In this document: positions 59,476 to 64,000 of the stretch, piece after piece
Position numbering within the stretch: position 1 is the stretch's first letter
How the letters are laid out: every line of letters begins with the position of its first letter
Assembly (NCBI RefSeq): GCF_900156545.1
Contig: NZ_FTNW01000008.1
Coordinates: 111,630 to 175,629, forward strand
DNA from: Aquipseudomonas alcaligenes
GTDB taxonomy: Bacteria; Pseudomonadota; Gammaproteobacteria; Pseudomonadales; Pseudomonadaceae
Reading direction: 5' to 3'
DNA: 64,000 nt
Translations under genes and position numbers: made by a program
Notes under the pieces: generated by a model
Databases searched by the model: none
Told to the model about the DNA's origin: nothing
Seen by the model: only the letters and a program-made list of their open reading frames with translations

Positions 59476-59991
59476 GTTTAATTTATTTTCGGTGACACGT
59501 TGTTTCACATGGGCGTGCAGCAGTAGCGGAATTTTTGTAAATATATATAAGCCAAGGTTTCCCATGAGAAATAGAATAAAGCTTGCAAGTGCTAGCCATA
59601 GCTCGCTTTTTAAACTGAGATGGTAGAGTGCTCTAGCCCCACGGCCATGCTGTATTGGCGGAAAGCCTGCTGCCCATACATTTGTTATTAGCCAGTAAAA
59701 GAACAAAAAAAGTGCCCCGCCGAATATAAGGCATCCATACCATTCAAATATTTGTGCTGCTGCAAGATCTTCTTTATTCCGCAGGGAGTAAATAATAGTT
59801 GCTAATAAGCAGAAAATAATCGAAAGGCTTAGTGATGTGGCTGTGGCTGTGTTGATTTTTGATGCAACACCTTCGGATGAAGGTGTTAGATTAATTAGAA
59901 ATGAAAGCTGGCTAATTAATGGTATATTCCCAATGGCATGGCCAAGAGCTATTGCGATAATCGTCAATATGGTGATTCTTCGAGCTAACAT
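59470..59991 (-). CDS. Cassette-encoded membrane protein
   Basis: A 173-residue protein with four to five membrane helices: MLARRITILTIIAIALGHAI at the N-terminus, SLSLSIIFCLLATIIYSL, CLIFGGALFLFFYWL, and LALASFILFLMGNLGLYIF. A conserved-looking loop ARALYHLSLKSELW separates the last two. No family named. Confidence 0.82.
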   Translation of the reverse strand: MLARRITILTIIAIALGHAIGNIPLISQLSFLINLTPSSEGVASKINTATATSLSLSIIFCLLATIIYSLRNKEDLAAAQIFEWYGCLIFGGALFLFFYWLITNVWAAGFPPIQHGRGARALYHLSLKSELWLALASFILFLMGNLGLYIFTKIPLLLHAHVKQRVTENKLNR

Positions 59992-60021
59992 TTAACTGCC
60001 TGGTGTGTATTTTAGTTTTGC

Positions 60022-60098
60022 CGCTAACGTTTGGTTAAGGGGCCGGCTTTAGCCGGTCCCGAGTGAGCGAAGCGAACGACTTGAACCAGTTGTTAGGC
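60022..60098 (-). repeat. attC site, short-loop type
   Basis: GCTAACGTTTGGTTAAGGGGCCGGC...GAGTGAGCGAAGCGAACGAC...CAGTTGTTAGGC. Confidence 0.93.
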
Positions 60099-60100
60099 GT

Positions 60101-60415
60101 TTAATCATACAGCTGCTTATGTTCTTTCCAAAATTGTGCCACGACACACTCAATATGATCATGGAAGTCTTCAAAGAAGCCTGGGGAGTTCCATGAGTCA
60201 GGGTAGGCATAGCGTTCGCCTCCTTCTCCGAAAGAAGATACCCAAAATAATGGCTCTTTTGGATCTGAAATTTCGAAGTCTGATGCTTCATACAGGCATG
60301 GGTCATTAAGGTCGTTGACGATTCTGAAGTTATCCGCTTCGATGCCAATTACTTCGTATGATTTTCCATAAGTCAGGCTGTTGCTTGCGATATTGCCTAT
60401 GGCGATTACTTTCAT
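60101..60415 (-). CDS. Cassette-encoded protein, immunity-protein-like size
   Basis: A 104-residue acidic protein from ATG 60415: MKVIAIGNIASNSLTYGKSY at the start, then an SH3-like beta segment (EVIGIEADNFRIVNDLNDPC) and an aromatic C-terminus (FWKEHKQLYD). Size and composition resemble bacterial immunity proteins, but no partner toxin is present; that is impression only. A longer frame running into the attC is not meaningful. Confidence 0.78.
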   Translation of the reverse strand: MKVIAIGNIASNSLTYGKSYEVIGIEADNFRIVNDLNDPCLYEASDFEISDPKEPLFWVSSFGEGGERYAYPDSWNSPGFFEDFHDHIECVVAQFWKEHKQLYD

Positions 60416-60420
60416 GGGGC

Positions 60421-60509
60421 GCCTAACGATTAAGCTAACGGGCGGACAAAAGCGTAGCTTTTGGACGTCCAGCGAACGAAGTGAGCGATAGTTGAGCGCA
60501 TTGTTAGGC
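60421..60509 (-). repeat. attC site, second family (GATTAAGC type)
   Basis: GCCTAACGATTAAGCTAACGGGCGG...AAAAGCGTAGCTTTTGG...AGCGAACGAAGTGAGCGATAGTTGAGCGCATTGTTAGGC, 89 bp. Confidence 0.93.
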
Positions 60510-60519
60510 GCTAGCACTA

Positions 60520-61023
60520 TTAATGTTCGGAAAAGCGGGTTTGAACATAGGAAAGCGCCGTTGGGAAGTCTTGTGCGTATTGAGCTACTGACAATTCATT
60601 TGCAATGCACTCAAATGTTAGCTCCTTCAGGCAAATGACAAAGTGACGGAGTGTGTTGCTAGACTTGGCTGCGAAACTACCTCGAATTCTCTTTGTAGAT
60701 TCATACATTTGATTCTCCACTTCCTTTACCCACTGGGAGTCGGCGACCTCTACGACCGAGGATGCGGAGCTGGACAAGCCCTGTGTGTAAAGCGGGTGTT
60801 CTGAAAGCCCTTCGTCGTTGGGATAGCCAAATTTCGTAGCAACGCAGCCAATGCATTCAAGTACGGCCACGCCTAGATCTTCGAGGTAGCCGGAGGATGA
60901 CGCCGTTTGCGAAACTGCAAAGAAAAGAAGAAAGGCCGACCAGCCATCCTGAAGCAAGGTCTCTGCTGGTACTGAAGGAGAAGGTTCGCAACCAATGCTG
61001 TAAGGAATTATTCGTTGAGCCAT
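60520..61023 (-). CDS. Cassette-encoded protein, unknown
   Basis: A 167-residue soluble protein. Start MAQRIIPYSIGCEPSPSVPA, middle LEDLGVAVLECIGCVATKFGYPNDEGLSE, helical C-terminal half. Five cysteines. No family recognised; the predicted frame is well bounded by attC sites. Confidence 0.8.
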   Translation of the reverse strand: MAQRIIPYSIGCEPSPSVPAETLLQDGWSAFLLFFAVSQTASSSGYLEDLGVAVLECIGCVATKFGYPNDEGLSEHPLYTQGLSSSASSVVEVADSQWVKEVENQMYESTKRIRGSFAAKSSNTLRHFVICLKELTFECIANELSVAQYAQDFPTALSYVQTRFSEH

Positions 61024-61030
61024 TTCTAGT

Positions 61031-61118
61031 GCCTAACGTTTGGCTAAGGGGCGGCCGGAAGCGCAGCTTACGGACGTCCCGAGTGAGCGAAGCGAACGAC
61101 TTGAGCCAATTGTTAGAC
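61031..61118 (-). repeat. attC site, long-loop type
   Basis: GCCTAACGTTTGGCTAAGGGGCGG, loop arms CCGGAAGCGCAGC/GCTTACGGACG, TTGAGCCAATTGTTAGAC, 88 bp. Confidence 0.93.
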
Positions 61119-61351
61119 AGCCCAGCCGGACGCCGGAAATGATGCCAGCGCCGAGCATGACCGGAGGAGCGCACGGCGTGTCGGTTTTGGCCCCGAAGGT
61201 TATTTGTGACGTGCACATTGTGTGAAAGCAACTCCTTTGCTGAGCACAAATAACGGCCTCTACTGTCAGGCGACCATTCGATTCAGGAAAACCGCGCAGA
61301 TACGGTGATTCTGTTTCCTGGCTCGGTGCTGAAACCCAATATTGCCCTTGC
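61119..61351 (-). repeat. Repeated structured cassette, copy 2
   Basis: Inverted repeat arms at 61199 and 61245. The minus-strand ATG frame is kept (MCTSQITFGAKTDTPCAPPV). It has GTGTG where copies 1, 3 and 5 have CTCTG or CTTTG, and one base fewer near its 5' (minus-strand) end. Confidence 0.85.
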
Positions 61352-61427
61352 GCCTAACGTTTGGCTAAGGGGCCGGCTTCGCCGGTCCCGAGTGAGCGGA
61401 GCGAACGACTTGAGCCAATTGTTAGAT
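61352..61427 (-). repeat. attC site, short-loop type
   Basis: GCCTAACGTTTGGCTAAGGGGCCGGC-TTC-GCCGGTCCC...GAGCGAACGACTTGAGCCAATTGTTAGAT, 76 bp. Confidence 0.93.
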
Positions 61428-61661
61428 TGCCCAGCCGAGCGCCGGAAATTAGGCCAGCACCGAGCTTGACCGGCGGAGCGCACGGCGTGTCGGTTTTGGC
61501 CCCGGAAGTTATTTGTGATGTGCACATTCTCTGAAAGCAACTCCTTTGCTGGCCACAAATAACGGCCTCTACTGTCAGGCGACCATTCGATTCAGGAACA
61601 CCGCGCTGATGCGGTGATTGTTTTCCCTGGCTCGGTGCTGAATAACCAATTTTGCCCTTGC
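61428..61661 (-). repeat. Repeated structured cassette, copy 3
   Basis: Arms at 61508 and 61554. Frame MCTSQITSGAKTDTPCAPPV continues into the attC. Most similar to copies 1 and 5 around the inverted repeat. Confidence 0.85.
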
Positions 61662-61749
61662 GCCTAACGTTTGGCTAAGGGGCGGCCGGAAGCGCAGCTT
61701 ACGGACGTCCCGAGTGAGCGAAGCGAACGACTTGAGCCAATTGTTAGAC
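61662..61749 (-). repeat. attC site, long-loop type
   Basis: Nearly identical to the site at 61031: GCCTAACGTTTGGCTAAGGGGCGGCC...GTTAGAC, 88 bp. Confidence 0.93.
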
Positions 61750-61981
61750 TGCCCAGCCGTACGCGGCAAGTGAGGCCAGCGCGGAACTCACCGGACGGAG
61801 CGCGCGGCGTGTCGGTTTTGGCCCGGAAGGTTATTTGTGATGCGCACATTGTGTGAGAGCAACTCCTTTGCTGAGCACAAATAACGGCCTCTACTGTCAG
61901 GCGACCATTCGATTCAGGAGCACCGCGTCGATGCGGTGATTGTGTTTCCTGGCTCGGTGCTGAATCCACTATTTCTCTTGC
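61750..61981 (-). repeat. Repeated structured cassette, copy 4
   Basis: Arms at 61830 and 61876. Frame MCASQITFRAKTDTPRAPSG. Shares GTGTG with copy 2. The alternative minus-strand frame is broken by a stop here, whereas the MC-SQIT frame stays open. Confidence 0.85.
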
Positions 61982-62058
61982 GTCTAACGTTTGGTTAAGG
62001 GGCGGGCTTTAGCCCGTCCCGAGTGAGCGAAGCGAACGACTTGAACCACTAGTTAGAA
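61982..62058 (-). repeat. attC site, short-loop type
   Basis: GTCTAACGTTTGGTTAAGGGGCGGGC...GAGTGAGCGAAGCGAACGAC...CACTAGTTAGAA. Confidence 0.93.
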
Positions 62059-62063
62059 GCCAT

Positions 62064-62453
62064 TCACCCATGGAAAAATGCCTTAACATTTTTTGAGGCT
62101 TTGTCCATCAGTCCGCTTTCTATATTCAAGGTTACTTGAGCATCCCAAGGTTCTGCTCCTTCGTATTGGGAGAACTTGAGCTTAACCGTTATGTGACCTT
62201 TCTGATCTGACGTACATGTAATTGAAAATTCTTGTTCAATTGATGCCCATACTATTTCGCCGTTCCAGCCTTTCCATTCTTTGGCCATGTACGCAAATAG
62301 ATCAACTAATAAGTCGCAGTCTGTGTAGCCCCAGACACGTCTAGAAACGAAGACATCATGACTTTTGTATGCCGCAGTAAAATAGTCGCCTTCGATGTTT
62401 GATAGCACTAGTTGTGCGGCTGTATCTGCTGACTTGATGACGACTTCATTCAT
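62064..62453 (-). CDS. Cassette-encoded DUF6228 family protein
   Basis: A 129-residue soluble protein. The stretch LFAYMAKEWKGWNGEIVWASIEQEFSITCTSDQKGHITVKLKFSQ matches the DUF6228 pattern (W-x-GW-x-G...W-S-E, then D-x-x-GH-x-x-x). Function unknown; relatives are often near polymorphic-toxin or cassette loci. Complete cassette. Confidence 0.85.
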   Translation of the reverse strand: MNEVVIKSADTAAQLVLSNIEGDYFTAAYKSHDVFVSRRVWGYTDCDLLVDLFAYMAKEWKGWNGEIVWASIEQEFSITCTSDQKGHITVKLKFSQYEGAEPWDAQVTLNIESGLMDKASKNVKAFFHG

Positions 62454-62462
62454 TGCTATGGC

Positions 62463-62538
62463 TTCTAACGTTTGGCTAAGGGGCCGGCTTCGCCGGTCCC
62501 AAGTGAGCGGAGCGAACGACTTGAGCCAATTGTTAGAT
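62463..62538 (-). repeat. attC site, short-loop type
   Basis: TTCTAACGTTTGGCTAAGGGGCCGGC-TTC-GCCGGTCCC...GAGCGAACGACTTGAGCCAATTGTTAGAT, 76 bp. Confidence 0.93.
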
Positions 62539-62772
62539 TGCCCAGCTGAACGCAGGAAATGATGCCAGCGCAGAGCTTAACCGGCGGTGCGCACGGCGTG
62601 TCGGTTTTGGCCCGGACAGTTATTTGTGATGTGCACATTCTTTGAAAGCAACTCCTTTGCTGGCCACAAATAACAGCCTCTACTGTCAGGCGACCATTCG
62701 ATTCAGGAACACCGCGCTGATGCGGTGATTGTGTTTCCTGGCTCGGTGCTGAATAACCAATTTTGCCCTTGC
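62539..62772 (-). repeat. Repeated structured cassette, copy 5
   Basis: Arms at 62619 and 62665. Frame MCTSQITVRAKTDTPCAPPV remains open into the attC. The opposite frame is broken. Followed on the other side by a site of the second attC family, so the same cassette is found joined to different attC types. Confidence 0.85.
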
Positions 62773-62861
62773 GCCTAACGATTAAGCTAACGGGCGAGCA
62801 AAAGCGCAGCTTTTGCGAGTCCAGCGAACGAAGTGAGCGGCAGTTGAGCGCATTGTTAGGC
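62773..62861 (-). repeat. attC site, second family
   Basis: GCCTAACGATTAAGCTAACGGGCGAG, loop AAAAGCGCAGCTTTTG, then GCGGCAGTTGAGCGCATTGTTAGGC, 89 bp. Confidence 0.93.
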
Positions 62862-63161
62862 AAAATGCTCGCCGATGTAGGGTGATGTTGCTTTAGCTGC
62901 TAGTTTAAATGCGAGGAGCATAAGTACCAAAAGCACGAAATGAATAATGTTTAGCAGTTTGCTGCCGGAGAAGTTTCTGTGCCACCACCAGTTAAAGCTC
63001 AAAAGTGCAAGGCATATGAAAGGAACTGTGCTCAGCGCAATGGCGACGCCAGTGAGACTGTTTGGTCTTGTGGTTGCCAGGGCTATGACCATAAGCATGA
63101 ATGCCATGCCTAGCTTGCGGCGACGCTCGTGCCATGGATTATGCAGAGGAATTGGTTTCAT
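62856..63161 (-). CDS. Cassette-encoded small membrane protein
   Basis: A 101-residue protein with a basic N-terminus (PWHERRRKLG) and three membrane helices at about 18-33, 38-56 and 69-88. The stop lies inside the attC. No family recognised. Confidence 0.82.
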   Translation of the reverse strand: MKPIPLHNPWHERRRKLGMAFMLMVIALATTRPNSLTGVAIALSTVPFICLALLSFNWWWHRNFSGSKLLNIIHFVLLVLMLLAFKLAAKATSPYIGEHFA

Positions 63162-63165
63162 ATTT

Positions 63166-63254
63166 GCCTAACGATTAAGCTAACGGGCAGACAAAAGCGT
63201 AGCTTTTGGCTGTCCAGCGAACGAAGTGAGCGGCAGTTGAGCGCATTGTTAGGC
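63166..63254 (-). repeat. attC site, second family
   Basis: GCCTAACGATTAAGCTAACGGGCAG...AAAAGCGTAGCTTTTGG...GCGGCAGTTGAGCGCATTGTTAGGC, 89 bp. Confidence 0.93.
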
Positions 63255-63533
63255 TCAACGTACCATTCGGGTATCTTGGGGATCAGATGCACGGCGAGCG
63301 CGCCAGGTTTGAGTGCTGCGGCTCCAGACGACACCTTCAGGAGTTAATTTTTTGAAGGCCTCAAGAATGCTTTTGTTTATTGCCCAGTTTCTTTGCTTGT
63401 TCTTGTAAACGTGCTGCTCACCAAACTCTGTCCGTATGCCTCGTGCAGCAGATGATTGCGACAAGCGTTGATGCTTGTTGTATTGCTCAAGCATCCACTC
63501 TGCAACTTTCATTTCTTCTTCAGTCCATGCCAT
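63255..63533 (-). CDS. Cassette-encoded DUF6953 family protein
   Basis: A 92-residue soluble protein: MAWTEEEMKVAEWMLEQYNK at the start, then IRTEFGEQHVYKNKQRNWAINKSILEAFKKLTPEGVVWSRSTQTWR, matching the DUF6953 pattern (VAEWMLE..., FGxxxVY, NxAIxxxVLxAFxKLT...VVW). Probably a small wHTH-like fold; function unknown. Confidence 0.83.
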   Translation of the reverse strand: MAWTEEEMKVAEWMLEQYNKHQRLSQSSAARGIRTEFGEQHVYKNKQRNWAINKSILEAFKKLTPEGVVWSRSTQTWRARRASDPQDTRMVR

Positions 63534-63554
63534 GGTTTCGTTCCCTCTTTGCTG

Positions 63555-63642
63555 GCCTAACGTTTGGTTAAGGGGCGGCCAAAAGCGTAGCTTTTGGACG
63601 TCCCGAGTGAGCGAAGCGAACGACTTGAACCAGTAGTTAGAG
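63555..63642 (-). repeat. attC site, long-loop type
   Basis: GCCTAACGTTTGGTTAAGGGGCGGCC, loop arms CCAAAAGCGTAGC/GCTTTTGGACG, TTGAACCAGTAGTTAGAG, 88 bp. Confidence 0.93.
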
Positions 63643-63643
63643 G

Positions 63644-63874
63644 TTACTCCTGTGCGGAGAAGTGCTTGTTAGCTAGCTCTTTAGCTAGCTGCAAACCTTG
63701 CTCTGTTAAGTAAACGGACTCTGACTTGCCTTTGGGATCGCTGATATAGCCTTTTTCAAATAGCTCATCCATAACGCTGAAATCAATCCGCTTCCAGACC
63801 CTGCCGTTCTCAAACTCAAACACTCCAAGCAGTGCTAGAACAACTTCCGAAATTTTCTGATCGTCATATTTCAT
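63644..63874 (-). CDS. Cassette-encoded DUF6429 protein, copy 2
   Basis: A 76-residue protein, the better-preserved sister of the gene at 56358: MKYDDQKISEVVLALLGVFE at the start and GYISDPKGKSESVYLTEQGL in the middle. Both flanking attC sites are intact. Function unknown. Confidence 0.88.
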   Translation of the reverse strand: MKYDDQKISEVVLALLGVFEFENGRVWKRIDFSVMDELFEKGYISDPKGKSESVYLTEQGLQLAKELANKHFSAQE

Positions 63875-63903
63875 GGTTGTTGGCCTCGATGTGCGTGAGT
63901 AGC

Positions 63904-63979
63904 CTCTAACGATTAAGCTAAGGGGCCGGCTTCGCCGGTCCCAGCGAACGGAGTGAGCGCTTTGAGCGCATTGTTAGGT
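63904..63979 (-). repeat. attC site, hybrid of the two families
   Basis: CTCTAACGATTAAGCTAAGGGGCCGGC-TTC-GCCGGTCCC...GAGTGAGCGCTTTGAGCGCATTGTTAGGT. The outer arms belong to the GATTAAGC family, the loop to the short-loop family. The next cassette begins at 63980 and is cut by the window edge. Confidence 0.9.
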
Positions 63980-64000
63980 GCAGGCTCACTAACCAAAAGT

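Noticed and set aside
56282..64000. Regularly spaced near-identical repeats suggesting a CRISPR array
   Set aside because: Repeats are 74-89 bp with internal stem-loops and GTTRRRY cores, and the spacers are 0.2-0.6 kb with genes. That is an attC array.
1..64000. tRNA or rRNA genes, insertion sequences, prophage
   Set aside because: I saw no tRNA cloverleaf, rRNA segment, transposase or phage structural gene on either strand by reading; the mobile content is confined to the integron array and REP repeats.

Overview
The window reads as a chromosomal segment of a high-GC gammaproteobacterium of the genus Pseudomonas (P. mendocina / P. alcaligenes / P. stutzeri type rather than a classical P. 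aeruginosa). The reasons are the oprH-phoP-phoQ operon, the neighbourhood of argF, an FbpC-type ATPase and a CGFS glutaredoxin, the glpD/glpR/glpK locus, metR/metE, acetate permease with its DUF485 partner, and many small Pseudomonas-style periplasmic solute-binding proteins. Assignments rest on reading protein sequence and motifs; no database search was run.

Layout. 0-5 kb: MlaA-type lipid-asymmetry protein with a co-transcribed hydrolase, a GH17-like membrane glucosyltransferase and small membrane proteins. 5-9 kb: HD-GYP c-di-GMP phosphodiesterase and acetate uptake (DUF485 + ActP). 9-25 kb: housekeeping and envelope genes (bacterioferritin, SDR, RapA, AlkB, a small membrane protein behind a perfect ANR/FNR box, SulP transporter, Sel1-repeat protein, GST, HIT protein, LysE pair). 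25-29 kb: a FabH-like ketoacyl synthase followed by an ECF sigma / zinc anti-sigma pair. 29-33.5 kb: glycerol locus (glpD, glpR, ybaK, glpK) with two GlpR-operator candidates and no glpF. 33.5-36.5 kb: a porin with a sigma-54 promoter and an ANTAR-type antitermination leader, followed by a PilJ-type periplasmic protein. 36.7-43 kb: PhzF, ABC ATPase, argF, molybdopterin oxidoreductase, grxD. 43-50 kb: metR, a second LysR regulator, an agmatine-deiminase-family enzyme with a polyamine-binding protein, metE. 49.7-50.7 kb: a tandem array of a 197-bp REP-like unit. 50.7-53.2 kb: PPTase, a candidate sRNA, dienelactone hydrolase, DUF502 protein. 53.2-56 kb: four 11-bp-phased PhoP boxes and oprH-phoP-phoQ.

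56.3-64 kb is the distal part of a chromosomal integron. At least sixteen well-preserved attC sites of about 74-89 bp and two or three decayed ones separate short, AT-richer cassettes. All cassette genes lie on the minus strand, so attI and the integrase gene should lie beyond position 64000. Cassette products are mostly unknown small soluble or membrane proteins; DUF6228, DUF6953 and DUF6429 members can be recognised. A DUF6429 cassette occurs at both ends of the visible array, the distal copy flanked by decayed attC sites. Five cassettes are copies of one element of about 235 bp without a conventional gene, carrying an invariant 10-bp inverted repeat and a conserved AAAGGAG...ATG.

The two most rewarding signals are the repeated structured cassette in the integron, and the sigma-54 plus two-hexaloop antitermination leader in front of the porin gene, which ties that porin to ANTAR-type (NasT/NasR-like) control, probably nitrogen or nitrate linked.
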